Assembly: GCA_023053575.1 (NCBI GenBank)
Contig: JAKZAP010000010.1
Location: forward strand, 21,326,628-21,390,627
Length of the DNA stretch: 64,000 nucleotides
Source of the DNA: Branchinecta lynchi
Lineage: Eukaryota > Arthropoda > Branchiopoda > Anostraca > Branchinectidae
Direction: 5' to 3'
The notes below the pieces were generated by a model that was given only the letters and a program-made list of their open reading frames with translations, did not search any database and was not told the DNA's origin. Every line of letters starts with the position of its first letter. Position 1 is the first letter of the stretch. Positions 30,780 to 42,585 of the stretch are shown here, one piece after another. The translations under genes were made by a program, and so were the position numbers.

Positions 30780-31446
30780 AGCTTCTTCTGACATTACTTC
30801 ATGCCCGGGCAATATTTTCGGACAAGTTGTTTCCCTATAGATCGAAGAGCAGTTGAAAACAAGAAAAGTGATATTTTCAAAGAAAAAAGTGTAATTTATT
30901 CTAAAAAGTACTAATGCATTTTTACGAAAAAGTGATAAAAGTAGCACTTTCGCGCCGCCCGTGGCAACACTGCGACTTCTCAGATTTTTTTTTTCGTCTC
31001 TTTCTTCGGTAATGAAAGTAGCTGTTTTACTCTGCGACAGTGCGACTTCAACATTTCATCAAGCTTAGTGGCAATAATTTTAAAGTGAGAAACAAAACAG
31101 AGGGATTGTCGAATTTGGATAATGATAATGAAGTCCGGAAGAAATTGCAAGGCCCTTGACGACCAGAGCGACATCAATTCACAGCAACATCAAGTATGGC
31201 TAGTTCTATGACACCTTTATGCATAACAGTATGAAAATAATGGCAATGATGGCAAGTTGTGTAATTGCTTGTAAGTTACAGTAAAGTATAGTAGACGTAT
31301 TTGAACACCTTTGAACTGTTCCACTACCTTGGCTCTGTTTCACTTTTCAGGTTATCCTGGCACAAACTTGAAGTACAAACTAATTTAACTTTCTTTGATT
31401 TTGAATTTACTAAAAAGATTCTTCGTCTTTTGAAGGCATCTGCACA
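30780..31446. other. No gene recognised
   Basis: Two weakly protein-like minus-strand frames (about 30980-31177) have no domain. A good acceptor-like CTGTTTCACTTTTCAG (plus) ends near 31350 but the following frame closes quickly. Confidence 0.3.
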
Positions 31447-31456
31447 GGTTCGGACC

Positions 31457-31778
31457 AGTCTACCACAAATCCCTGATTTTGGGAAAGCCCATGCCAAACG
31501 CTGGGTATGTCCAGTGTTTGGTATACCCTATGCCTAACGCTGGATACACTATGCCAAGTGCTGGATACTCTGACCCAATAAAGTATTGATGATTTGAGTG
31601 AAGCTCAGAAATCAACCAATCAGAACTCATCTGTAGTGAGGTAGGTCAGGGTTAGGGTGCCAACACCTATCCAACGTTTGGCATAGGGTATCAAGCGTTA
31701 GGCATAGGCTATGCCAAACGTTAGATATACCCAGCGTTTGACATAGGGTATCCAAAAATCAGGGTTTTGTGGTTGACT
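31457..31778. mobile_element. TIR element with 10-bp target duplication
   Basis: 322 bp. Ends AGTCTACCACAAATCCCTGA and the complement of TCAGGGTTTTGTGGTTGACT. Flanked by GGTTCGGACC at 31447-31456 and 31779-31788. A 9-11 bp duplication is typical of Mutator-like elements. The interior has inverted GCATAGGCTATGCC motifs. Confidence 0.8.
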
Positions 31779-31947
31779 GGTTCGGACCGCCATCTTCTCC
31801 ATTGAAGGTGTGTTTCTCATAGCAAACTTTTCAATTATAGAAAAAACACAGGTGTCAGCTGAATCAGTTTTAATATTAAAAAAGTGACAAAAGAGGGAGT
31901 GGTTATTGCATGTAATCATAGCAAAAAAATGCCTGGTTTGGCTTTTA

Positions 31948-33369
31948 GTTTTTGGGATCCCAAAACGTAAGTGGAGGGATACCTATGACGTTGCAAAAGC
32001 TATCCATCCGTCCGTCTGTCTGTCCGTCCCTCTGTCTGTAAGCATGATAACTCTCGAAGGGAATGAGATATTTGATGAAACTTGGTGTGGGGATTCTTTG
32101 GGTCAAGAGTAAGGTCGATTTCGTAGATGGGCTTTGCAGCCCTATATTTGGTGGTGGAGGGGGTTTAAATTAAGGGGCAAGCAAAATATTTTTAAACCGC
32201 TAATGAGACAGTCAATTTTGGGACAAGAAGACATGCTGAACACGATGGTGAAAACCATTTTCTCGCCGGACAAGTAGTTATCCCGGAATCCGGCCAAAAC
32301 CGGATAGTTTGTTAAAAGTAAAAGTTTTATTTGAAGTTGATTAGATGTTCGATTTAGGGGTAAGAAGACCTGCTGAACACGATGGTGAAAACCATTTTTT
32401 CGCCAGACAAGTAGTTCGCCCGGAATCCGGGCGAAATCGGAAAATTGTTAAAAGTATTTGTAGTTGATTAGACATCCGATTTAGGAGTAAGAAGAGATGC
32501 TGAATCTGTGTATGACAGTCATTTTTACCCGGACATATAATTCGCCCGGAATCCGGCTGGAACCGGAAAATTTGCTATAAGTTAATGTTCAATATAGAGG
32601 AAAGAATATAGGCTGAGTTCTATTTTTAGTTTTTGTTTTTTTGTGTAAGGGACAAACAAAATATTTTTAAACAGCTAATGAAATAGTCGATTTAGGGGTA
32701 AGAAGACATGCTGAACACGGATATGAAAACCATTTTCTCGCCGGACTTGTAGTTCGCCCAGAATCCGGCCAAAACCGGAAAGTTTGTTAAAAGTAAAAGT
32801 TTTATACGAAGTTGATTAGAAGCTCGATTTAGGGGTAAGGAGACATGCTGAACAGGAACATGAAATAGTTTTGTACCCGAACAAATAGTTCGCCTGGAAT
32901 CCGGCTGAAACTGGAAAATCTGTAATAAGTTACATTTTTTTTTGAAGTTGATTAGGTTAGGGCTAAGAAAAGAAGCTGAGGCTGTACATGACAGCCATTT
33001 TTTATCCGGACATATAATTCGTCCAGAATCCGGTTGAAACCGGAAATTTTTATAGGTTAAAGTTTTATTTGAAGTTGATTAGATGTTCTTTATAGGCATA
33101 AACAGATACTCTGAATTCGTTTCTGAATTGTTCTTTTTTTGGTGGTCAAGTAGTTCGCTCGGAATTTGGTCGAAACTGGAAATTTGGAAGCGGTAAAGCA
33201 GGAAGTTTCGGTCAGTATCGTCAAAGTAGACATGGCTTATAGAGGTATACCTGAACTTGGTTTTCTCTGATGATTAGCGTGGCGAAGACTGGATCTGACG
33301 AAGACAAGGCCCAATTATCTGGATCAAATATTACTTTTTTGGGATCCCATCGAAACTTTATGTCTTGTT
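31948..33369 (+). mobile_element. Family B element copy 1
   Basis: Starts with the palindrome TTTTGGGATCCCAAAA (31950-31965) and ends with TTTTTTGGGATCCCATCGAA...GTCTTGTT. A left 'head' with GTCCGTCTGTCTG and GATAACTCTCGAAGGGAATG leads into ~130-137-bp tandem units, each carrying GGGGTAAGAAGACATGCTGA, CCGGAATCCGG and AAGTTGATTAGA. No transposase. Longest copy in the window (1.42 kb). Confidence 0.85.
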
Positions 33370-33680
33370 AAGAACCTGCTGTTCAAGTTTTATTTTAGTT
33401 GCACTTTTGCAGATACCATGCGTGGTATCTCAATCTGATACCGCCGTAACTGGATTTGCATTTGTCATTTTTGGAGTTACGGCACTGTCAGAAGTTTCAT
33501 AGCCGACAACAAAAGGATGAACAATTTAAACAGAAAACACTTTCTATGTAATCTCTTGTGCGTTGCAACAAACATTCTGCATGAAATGTTAGGAATACAA
33601 AGTATTGCCAGGAATAGCCGAAAAACCGCCAAAAAGCATCTGCGGTAAATATTCTTCGAGCCCAAGCTGACTTTGAAACA

Positions 33681-33861
33681 TTTATTCAAACAATGTTTAC
33701 AACGGATACGTCAGCTACGATTCTTCATCAGCGATATTTCGGCCCTTCTTGGCAAGGGTCCTCGTCAGGCTGTCAATCCTCTTTGACAGCCTGACGGGCC
33801 GAAATATCGCCGATGAAGAATCGTAGCTGACGTATCCGTTGTAAACATTGTTTGAATAAAA
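33681..33861. repeat. Palindromic element with PLE-type arms (copy 2)
   Basis: Near-perfect long inverted repeat. The left arm, TTTATTCAAACAATGTTTAC to AAGAATCGTAGCTGACG-type sequence, is mirrored to TTGAATAAA at 33860 around ATCCTCTTT. The left arm (minus strand) keeps the entire hammerhead; the right arm has lost the stem II segment (CTGACG joined to GGCCGAAATATC). CCCAAGCTGACTTTGAAACA at 33661 is an outer flank shared with 21.7 and 47.5 kb. Confidence 0.85.
33729..33774 (-). ncRNA. Hammerhead ribozyme motif, copy 2
   Basis: On minus: CAGC, CTGACGA (33768-33762), GGACCCTT-GCCAAG-AAGGGCC, GAAA (33740-33737), TATC ending at C33733, then GCTG. The core and stem II are identical to copy 1 and stem I is again 4 bp. 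Confidence 0.7.
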
Positions 33862-34339
33862 GCATCTGCGGATTTTTCATTATCTTGACAACAGACAAAA
33901 AAGGCAGCAGTTGCTTTTTTTTTGGTTTTTCAGCTCTTCCTAGCAATGCTTAATATGCATAGCATTTCATGCATTATGTTGGCCACAACTGATTATAACC
34001 TAAGTGTTGTCTGTTGAGTGTTATGCATTGACATCGAGCATCGTTGTGTTATCTGTTATAGCCTAAGTGTGTTGTCTGTTGAAATCGAGCATCCTTCTGT
34101 TATCTGTTATAGCCTAAGATAAGTTTATGTTTAATTGCCGTATAGTATGTTTACAGATAAATGGACAGCTTCACAAATAAATAAGTGATGTAATTGTGAT
34201 TCCGGTACTCACTCATATTCAGTGGCCGTCAGGGGCGTCGCAAGGGGTTGATTGGGTTGGTACAGCACCACCCAACTTTTTTAGATTTGGTAAAATTTTT
34301 GGCCGGAGGCCCACAATTTTACTAAAACTTATCGGTTAT

Positions 34340-34816
34340 TATTCTTTATCAGAATTTTTTCGGCATATTTTCGGGGATTCAGTAGTAATAAAGAATCCCG
34401 AATAGGCTATCATTACAGTACTCGGTATAACTATCAGGATTCGGTAGGCTACAATTGCCAGGATTCGGTAGTTATCATGAATAGGGTGATTGAATTTACT
34501 GAACTTATTCGGTAGTTTTTCCATGGCAGAACTATTCGGTATAATTATGGATTCGGTAGTTATAAAGAATCCCGAATAGGCTATCGGTCCAAAATTATTC
34601 AGTTTTATAACTGGGATTCGTTAATTTATTCTGTATAATTGCCAGATGCCAGGATTCGGTAGTTACCACAAACCCCTAACTTCGGTCCGATTTCGCCAAC
34701 ATTTTGCCAAATCCTGAGTATTAGTCCATAATTATTCGCTATATGCTTCTCCGACTTTGGTCCAATATTGAAGTCAAAATTCGGTGACCCCCCCCCCCCC
34801 ACACACACACACACAC
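34340..34816. repeat. ATTCGGTAGTTAT repeats and C/AC microsatellite
   Basis: About a dozen degenerate GGATTCGGTAGTTAT words at 34375-34680. Then poly-C and (AC)n tracts at 34788-34816. The AGGATTCGGT word also marks the end of repeat L. Confidence 0.6.
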
Positions 34817-34865
34817 GCATGCCGCAAACAGTCCTACTTTAGCTGTAGGTTTTGCTCTTGTCACA

Positions 34866-35877
34866 ATATTGTAAGCTTGCCAGAATTACATAAAGATAGT
34901 TACCACACTTTGGGTAAGGTAGTCGGCCTTGTACGGAAATCTTTCTGAAAACGGAGAGGCCGATTTTCGAATTTTATGCCTGCAGCGCATAGTTTCGACA
35001 TGTTTGATGCTGTGCAAAATCTTGTATTTTAGTAGAGAAGTAGGTTTAAAACAAAACTCATGCAGGGCAAAGTTTGAGCATAAATCGGATTTGTAAGCAT
35101 TGAGAAGAGGTCAAGTGAAGCAATGGCCGTAGACAAAATGACTGATCTATGATTTCATCGCTAGTCCTTACTTTTGTTTTGGTTCCCAAAAAGACGCTCC
35201 ACTCATAAATATTTCCCAAAATTCCGCCTGCGGCGCCTTTCGCGGTATTCTTTGGTTATGTGCGTCATTTAGCTGGGGTTTTAAACCAGTTTTAGGCTTG
35301 GGATTGGGGAGATATCAAAAGATAGAATCTTAAAGGAAATAGTTAAATTTGTCAGGAAAAAGCGAACTTAAAAAGCCTCGCCTGCGGCGCTCAGGTCATG
35401 GGTAGTATTGGGTACCCTACAGTAGCTACAAGCTGCTGCCGGGACGTCGCTCGAACCGGTTTTGATGTTTCTCATAATTCTTGGGTTCTTGCGGTGTTTA
35501 TTCCACTTATTTCCACGGTAAAAGATAGAATGAAAAGTGGTTAAATTTTGCACGAAAACATAAATTTAATATAAATGTTTTCGCCTGTAGCGCTCAATTT
35601 AATTTTGGCCTGGGCATAGTAAATAAAAGGTGCTACTGGAACCGTGTCCCACAATATACTGTCCAAGTGGCTTCGCAGGAACGACGCCTAGTAGCTGTCC
35701 AATCATCTTTCATGCTGCCCTTTAGTGTTACTCTTTGGACCTAATCTTTAGTATCTAATAAGTTCAAATTTTCAGTTTCTAGGATTCGGTCGAATTTTTT
35801 TTTAAAGATTCGGTAAAAAAAATTGGTCCCTGCACCCCCCCCACGAACTCTTGCCCCCCCCCCCCCCCCCCCCCACC
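34866..35877 (+). repeat. Interspersed repeat L, copy 2
   Basis: Collinear with 16866-17818 and same orientation. Ends in AGGATTCGGT, a long poly-C tract (35853-35874) and (AC)n. Confidence 0.65.
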
Positions 35878-36226
35878 CACACACACACACACTTGCTTTG
35901 GCGCCTTGTTGCATACCTTGACTGTGGTGCCTCGGGTGGAAGGAGGTCCCGGTGCGTCCCTGACATAAATACTTTTTTTATTTTATTTCACCAAAACTCA
36001 TGTTGGATCATGGCCTCTGCAAGACAGTCTTTGAGTTGGAGCTTCTCGCGACTTTGATCGTAATCAGAATGCTCATGACCTGACATAATTTGTATGGCTC
36101 GTTTTTGTAGGCTTTTGAACTCTTAAGACTGCGCGCTCTTGGGTCAACTATGCGTGCCAAGCAGAGCAAGTGTATTCAGTAATGGACCAAATGTGCGATT
36201 TAAAATTTTTAGTAACGATTCACTAA
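35878..36226. other. No gene recognised
   Basis: No repeat or coding signal that I can support. Confidence 0.3.
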
Positions 36227-36227
36227 G

Positions 36228-36402
36228 GCCCATATCCAGAAATTTGTTCTGGGGGGGGGGGGGGGGGGCCTGCGGGTCGGACACAAAAGAAGAAAAAGAC
36301 ATAAATCAGAGGGAAAAGCGTATAAAAATGCCTATTTTTGTATGTTTCGGGGGGGGGGGAGGGTTTCAACCCCCTACCCTCCCCCCGTGGATACGGCCCT
36401 GA
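36228..36402. repeat. Poly-G fold-back repeat R, copy 2
   Basis: GGCCCATATCCAGAAATTTG with a G-run at one end and CCCGTGGATACGGCCC at the other; interior TGCGGGTCGGACACAAAA matches the complement in copy 1. Confidence 0.6.
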
Positions 36403-36754
36403 ATTCACTATTAAAACCAAAACAACAGAGAGTGGCTACATTTCTAACAGCAAAATTTGCTTTTCTTGTCATTTCACATAACTGTTCATCCCAGTTAAAT
36501 TTAGAATATTAATTAAAAAAAAACACCTAAGACTCACAACTTTTTTACAATCGGAATCCGAGAATTTTCAGAAGACGCTGATGATTTGCAAAAGAGCCTG
36601 GCAGTTAACTTTTCGCAAAATTGACTCGTATCAATGTGGATTTTTTGTGGTTTATCTTAAGTTTCTTGTCTTCGAAGTCCAGTTCTAGCAATTCGACAAT
36701 CTGTTTCATATTGGTTATAGAACCGATATGTCATTCTTGATATACCTAAGAGTC

Positions 36755-37070
36755 TGTAGAATCAAGACCAAAGGTTTTGATGGGATCCCAAAAATTCAAT
36801 ATCTAATCCAGACAACTGGGTCTTGTCTTAGCCGGATCCAGGCACAATTAAAATTCAGAAACAGATTAAGGCCACATAGGTAATAATCTGATAAAACCAA
36901 GTTCAGATATAGATTCAGCATCTGTGTTCACCCCTATAAGTCACGAAAACTTCCTGCCACATAGCCGAACTCCAGAACTACTTGTCCGGCGAAAAAAGAA
37001 AGCTGAAAAACGAACTCAGGGTATCTTCTTACCCCAATATGGAACATCTAATCAACTTCAAATAAAAACT
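36755..37070 (-). mobile_element. Family B fragment (copy 7)
   Basis: AAGACCAAAGGTTTTGATGG followed by GATCCCAAAAATT is the right end of family B in reverse. The sequence stops after one internal unit at ATCAACTTCAAATAAAA. Confidence 0.7.
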
Positions 37071-37079
37071 TAAAGCACA

Positions 37080-37256
37080 ATAGACACTTCTAATGCTTTA
37101 CTTTGTATTAAATGCTTCACAAATAAACATTTCCGACTTCCTTTAGAAGGCGCTACGAAAATCGGTCGTTTTCTTGTTATCCCTTGTCTTTACCTCTCTG
37201 GCATTTCGTCGATCCAAATCTTAGGAGCTGGTATATCGTGGCAGGAAATTCAAATA
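37080..37256 (+). mobile_element. Family D left fragment (copy 2)
   Basis: TTAA then AGCACAATAGACACTTCTAA, continuing to CAGGAAATTCAAAT, where it stops abruptly at the LINE sequence. Confidence 0.7.
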
Positions 37257-37257
37257 T

Positions 37258-37601
37258 ATGCTAGCTTCTGACCACCATGCCGTTGAGCTCGTCCTAAACA
37301 TAACTGGAGGAGTTTCGAGCACCGTGCAAGTTTGTGAGGTACCCCCACAGAAGAGGCCAGCCCCTAAGTGGAGTGACATGTCTGTGAGGCAGGCATATCA
37401 CTCTCTATCAGAAAGGTTACTATCTGATAACAGTATTCCCCAGGATGCAGTTGAGTGCCAGGATGTTCACTGCCGCAGTGCAAGTCATCGGGTCCAGGTA
37501 AATAGCCTATATGATCAAATTGTGTCGTCACTCTCTATTGCTGCGGAAGGCTCTTGCAGTTCTGTGGCGTCAAATAGAGCCTCCCGGGATGCAATTCTGA
37601 A
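37258..37601 (+). pseudogene. Second LINE, endonuclease/linker segment
   Basis: Frame beginning ASDHHAVELVLNI, the conserved S-D-H of the APE endonuclease C-terminus, then a linker ending ASRDAILKAQW where family D is inserted. The rest of the endonuclease is missing. Continues at 38696. Confidence 0.7.
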
Positions 37602-38695
37602 AGCACAATGGACACTTCTAATGCTTTACTTCGTATTAAATGCTTCACAAATAAACATTTCCGACTTCCTTTAAAAGGTGCTACGAAAATCGGCCGTTTT
37701 CTTGTTATCCCTTGTCTTTACCTCTCTGGCATTTCGGCAATACAAAGGTGTATTCTCGCCGTTCCCCGAGGACTCCTCGGGGAGTCGAAGGGAACGACGA
37801 GAATAGAGGGAGTCATTCCATGCGGACTCCGCGTACAGAAACAGCGAGAATACGGTGAATGCTTCGAAATTGGATTTTGTTCTAAAAAAAATAGGTAGTT
37901 GACCAAATTAGTCTGGATCCAATTTATTTTTGGTTTTGTTTATTCTGATTGTTTTTAATTAATTTTGCATAGCACCAACACCAGCAAAAATTGATTCCCC
38001 TCCAGATCTGAAAGGGAGTCCTTTTCGATGGTAGTGATGATAATCGGAGCACTCCCTGTCGGTGAGGACTCGCGAGCATACGGGGAGTGAGTCCCCGGGA
38101 CAAACAAAAACGAGGGGACTCATCAAGTGGAGTCCTCGGGGAACGGCGAGAATACGCCTCAAATCTTAGGAGCTGGGATATCGTGGCAGAAAATTCAAAA
38201 ACTCCCAGCAATGCTTGATAGAAAAGGATATATTTGAGATGTCACCAAAGTCAAGCCGCAGATGCAGTTTGCCTGATTGTTCTAGCGTTTCATCAGAAGT
38301 TCCATGGCTTAAAGTGTCTATTAAAAGTTTTTCTTTGTGGAATAGTGTGAAGCTTGATTAGCATGCTTTATACAATGTACCAGAATATGCAATAAGCTTA
38401 TAAAAAATAACATGGCAACAAAAGTCATTAAAAAACAAATAACCTATTCAAATCTGAATTATACAAGCTGATGTATGCATAAAATAAAGATCTACTAAGT
38501 ATTATAAGAAACATTACTTTTATCTTTGTCCAAGCTAGTAAATTGAGAATGTACTAGCCCAAAATATTACCTTTGAAATATCACAGAGAGGAAACTGTTG
38601 AAAAAGCTGCTGATCTAGGGGGTAAGCATTGTTCCTAGGTTGTTACAGAGTGGGGATTTGGGTAGTTTGATGTGCCCATTGAACTTGTAGTAAAA
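37602..38695 (+). mobile_element. Family D element copy 3, containing family E
   Basis: Starts AGCACAATGGACACTTC and ends CCCATTGAACT. The flanks are TGAA and TGTA, plausibly decayed TTAA. Interrupted by a family E element at 37746-38159, whose insertion point lies in the conserved CGATCCAAATCTTAGG segment. Confidence 0.8.
37746..38159. mobile_element. TIR element, family E copy 2
   Basis: 414 bp. 31-bp inverted ends differing at one base (AGGTGTATTCTCGCCGTTCC versus AGGCGTATTCTCGCCGTTCC). Opposite in orientation to copy 1 at 30363. Confidence 0.85.
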
Positions 38696-39426
38696 TTAGT
38701 GCACGCTTAATACCGTTCCACTTACCTTATGTGGCAAGTAGCTGGTGAACCGAGCATCGGCAGTTTATTCAGCAGTATGCTAGTGAAATTCAAAGAATAT
38801 CGGTCTGCTTTGCAACAGTGTAAATCTTCTCGGCAGAAAAAGATCGCGGACAAGATGGCTGAAGCTTACCTTGGTGATCGTAAGAATCCGCGGTCGACCT
38901 TTCGAACCGTCAATAGTGTCCCGCATGCGCTAGCGTCCACTTTGGATGAATAGGTTGGAGAGTCCAACATAGTGGTAAGATGGCGTTCCCACTTCAGTGA
39001 CTTGCTCGATTCAGTCCCCAGTGATTCGCATTCGCCTAGCTGTGCTAATGACTGCGACTGCGAAGTTAATAGAATTAGTTTTACGAGTAATGAAATTGAT
39101 GAAGTGATTTCGAAAGAACTGAAAGCGAACAAAGCAGCCGGCGATGACGGTCTGTCTGCCGAGCATGTGAAGTATACTAACCGGCAGCGCCTGTGCGCTT
39201 TACTTTCAGTATACTTTACCTGCGCATTCACTCACAGTTGTCTTTCGCCAGACCTGATGAAGGTTACGATCATACCTCTGTTAAAGAACAAGTGCGGGGA
39301 CCTCACAAATATCGATAATTACCACCCCATTGCTATTACAACAGTTTTTTCGAAGCTACTCGAGCATTTGTTCTTGAAACACTCTATTGATTTTTTAAAG
39401 ACAGAAGCATGGCACCGACTTTTGTA
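38696..39426 (+). pseudogene. Second LINE, linker and N-terminal RT segment
   Basis: Reads WQVAGEPSIGSLFSSMLVKF, one internal stop, then NKAAGDDGLSAEHVKYT, MKVTIIPLLKNKCGDLTNID and NYHPIAITTVFSKLLEHLFL, the A-A-G-x-D-G-L and Y-x-P-I blocks of LINE RTs. It breaks off at the family B insertion at 39427. Confidence 0.85.
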
Positions 39427-40640
39427 GTTTTTGGGATCCCAAAACATAAGTGGAGGGATACCTATGACATCGCAAAAGTTGTAAATCCGTCCGTCCGTCT
39501 GTAAGCACGATAACTCTCGAAGGGAATGAGATATTTTGATGAAACTTGGTATGAGGATTGTTTGGGTCAAGGGTAAGGTCGAGTTCGTAGATGGGCTCTG
39601 TAGCCCTATATTTGGGGGTGGGGGAGGGGTTCAATTTAAGGGACAAACAAAATATTTTTAAACAGCTAATGTGATAGTCGATTATGGGGTAAGAAGACAT
39701 GCTGAGCACGGTGGTGGCAATCATTTTCTTGCCGGACAAGTAGTTCGTCCGGAATCCGGCAAAAACCGGAAAGTTTGTTAAAAGTAAAAGTTTCATTTGA
39801 AGTTGATTAAATTTTTGATTTAGGGGTAAGAAGACATGCTGAGCACGATAGTGAAAACCATTTTCTCGCTGGACGAGTAGTTCGTCCGGAATCCGGCAAA
39901 AACCGGAAAGTTGGTTAAAAGTAAAAGTTTCATTTGAAGCTGATTAAATGTTTGATATAGGGGTAAGAAGACATGCTGAGCATAATCGTGAAAATCATTT
40001 TGTCGCCGAAAAAGCAGTTCGTCCGGAATCCGGCCAAAACCGGAAAGTTGGTTAAAAGTAACAGTTTCATTTGAAGTTGATTAAATGTTTGATTTATGGG
40101 TAAGAAGACATGCTGAACCCGATGGTGAAAACCATTTTCTCGCCGGACAACTAGTTCGCCTGTAATCCGGCCGAAACCGGAAAATATGTTAAAAGTAAAA
40201 GCTTTATCTGAAGTTGATTAGATGATATATTTAGGGGTAAGAAGAGACGCTGAGTCTGTATATAATGATCATTTTTTACCCGGACATATAATTAGTCCGG
40301 AATCCGGTTGTACCCACATTTTTTTTAAGTCAAAATTTATTTAAAGTTGATTAGATTTCTTTATAGGGATAAGAGATACGCCGGCTTCGTTTCTGAATTT
40401 TTCTTTTTTTGCTGGACTAGTAGTTCGCTTGGAATTCGGGCGAAACCGCAAATTTGGCTGTAGTAAAGCAGGAAGTTTCGGTCAATATCGTCAAAATAGA
40501 TATGGCTTATCGAGGTATAGATAGGTAGATAGAATATCTGAACTCGGTTTTCTCTGATGATTAGCCTGGCGAAGACAAGACCGAATTGTCTGGATCAAAT
40601 CTTAGATTTTTGGGATCCCATCGACACCTTTGGTCTTGTT
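39427..40640 (+). mobile_element. Family B element copy 2 (inside LINE)
   Basis: Starts GTTTTTGGGATCCCAAAACA and ends TTTTTGGGATCCCATCGACA...GGTCTTGTT. The anchor AGTTGATTAA recurs at 39801, 39938, 40075 and 40212, an exact 137-bp period, with a 133-bp last step to 40345. Confidence 0.9.
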
Positions 40641-41766
40641 CATTTAAGCAAACTGTGTGTTATTATCTGGGTCTTGGAAGTCCTGTCTTCACTTGTTTCT
40701 AGATATACGGAAAGCTTTTGACCGTGTTAGCCACGAATTGTTGTTTGAAAAGTTATGAACAAGGGGTATGCCAAAGCTGCTGGTTGATTTCCTTTCAAAT
40801 TGGTATCTTCAACAGGAGTTTCGTGTGAAGTGAGGGTCAAAACTGACCGCTCCTTTACATGCTACTAACGGAATTAAACAAGGGGGAATTATTTCACCTC
40901 CTTTATTTAATGATTTTAGATGACCTTTGTAAACAAGTAATGGAGAGCCGTGTAGGCTGTAACATCTCTGGTGTGTTTTTGAATTCGATCGCTTACGCTG
41001 ACGACATGGTTCTAATGGCGCCGTCGGCGAACGCATTAAATCTCCTGTTGAACATTTTTGCAAATTATGCAGCGACGCATGACATTATTTTCAATTCTGC
41101 AAAGCGCAATTACATGTTTTTTTATCCCGAAACATTTTAAATCCCTGATATTTCCGGCTATTCGACTGGGTGATTTTGTCTTGAAGAGAATGCACAAAGT
41201 GAACTACTCAGGTTATTTTTTAGACGATGATCTGTATGACGATTCAGCAATTTCGAGTCAGTATCGGGGTTTTTGTGCGCGTGCGAACCACTTAATTCGT
41301 AATTTTAAATTTTGTACTGTGTCGGTGAGAATTCTTTTATTTAAGACGTATTGCACGCAACTATATTGTCTCCCACTTTTTGATAACTATCTTGAAACGA
41401 CGATGCGTAAACTAAAAGTTTGTTTTAACAATGAATTCCGTCATCTCCTTTCATACAATCGACGTTACTCTGCTAGTCGAATGTTTTTAGAAAATCAAAC
41501 TGAATCTTTTGATGTTATGAGACGGAAAGCGATAGTTAGTTTTGTTGCAAGGGTAGAGGTTTCCGAAAATCCACTTTTAAAGGCAATTCGTGAGAATGCA
41601 GAATGCCGTTCCGGCCATTTCTACCGACTGTTCCGTCGATTGTGTAATTGCCTCGAGCCACAGAATGGTTAAAATGATTGTATATATCTAGTAAAGAAAT
41701 TTCGTGTGTAAGTGTAATTTTATTATGTTATGTGTAATATCACGAATTAAATAAATTGGTTGATTG
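40641..41766 (+). pseudogene. Second LINE, RT palm to 3' end
   Basis: Continues the RT exactly where family B cut it: CFLDIRKAFDRVSHELLFEK, NGIKQGGIISPPLFN, SIAYADDMVLMAP (catalytic Asp pair). After a frameshift it reads MHKVNYSGYFLDDDLYDDSA, FCARANHLIRNFKF, MRKLKVCFNNEFRHLL to a stop at 41670. Two stops and a frameshift make it non-functional. The 3' end is AATTAAATAAATTGGTTGAT. It is a different clade from the 10.6-kb LINE, judging by the C-terminal domain. Confidence 0.85.
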
Positions 41767-41930
41767 AAATATCGAAAGTGAAAATATCGATACACCTATT
41801 GTCGAATATCAAAAGTGAAAAATATCGCTATACCCATTATCGAACATCGAAAGTGAAATATCAATACATCGATTATCGAAAGTGAAAATATCGATATATC
41901 GAAAAATGCAAATATCGACCTACACTAGCA
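41767..41930. mobile_element. hAT-type family I, right-hand remnant
   Basis: AAAGTGAAAATATCGATA repeats ending AAATATCGACCTACACTAG, the right end of the 28683-29069 element. Confidence 0.6.
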
Positions 41931-42338
41931 CAGAAACATGGTTGGTTACTTGGCACCTTTGGTCAAAAGCTGGTCCTCATGTTCAGTTCTGCGTCTTCTT
42001 CGGCAGCATGTATTCGATAATTTTGTTGTTCAAGTACCTTCGTTACTGGGCGCCAGATCGCGAAGCATTCAACTACAGAAAACTTGTCGGTGCCGTGCAG
42101 ATGTCGCGCTTAGGGGTACACTGGTGGTGGAGAGGGAGCAACCCCTCGAGGGCATAGATAGCTGAATCAAGATCTTCAGTATTTTAAACTGCCAAATAGG
42201 TGTTTTTTAAGGGTCGGCAAAGAGGTTGCTCGTTCCCAACAATCAAGATATGCAGATACTTTCCGTTCCGGATGGATAAACTCGTCACAAATCCGGTAAA
42301 ACCGGAAACTTGAAGATCGTGAAATATCTCATCTGCTT

Positions 42339-42550
42339 GATATCACTTGCGGAGTGGCCCACGGGTCTAAACTTGGCCAGCTGGCTTTCATACTGGTAAT
42401 CAATAAACTTACACAGGAGATGCAAACACGCTGCAAATTCGCTGACGACCTTACCATCTCCCTCCCTACGTTTCCTCCCTGATAGTAACCATGCCGAGCC
42501 GGCGAATACCCTGCTGACAAAGCTCAGAGCTGAAGCCTACCAGGTAAAAC
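42339..42550 (+). pseudogene. Reverse transcriptase fragment of another LINE
   Basis: Reads ITCGVAHGSKLGQLAFILVI, then QTRCKFADDLTISLP before a stop near 42480. G-x-x-x-G-S-x-L-G...FADD are RT motifs 4-5. The closely spaced motif differs from both other LINEs in the window. Confidence 0.65.
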
Positions 42551-42585
42551 TTATGAGCACCATTTTTTAAATTAAATTTCCTTAA

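Noticed and set aside
39395..39796. 133-codon minus-strand frame, recurring in other family B copies
   Set aside because: Present because family B copies are similar; it is interrupted at different places and starts within the LINE in this copy.
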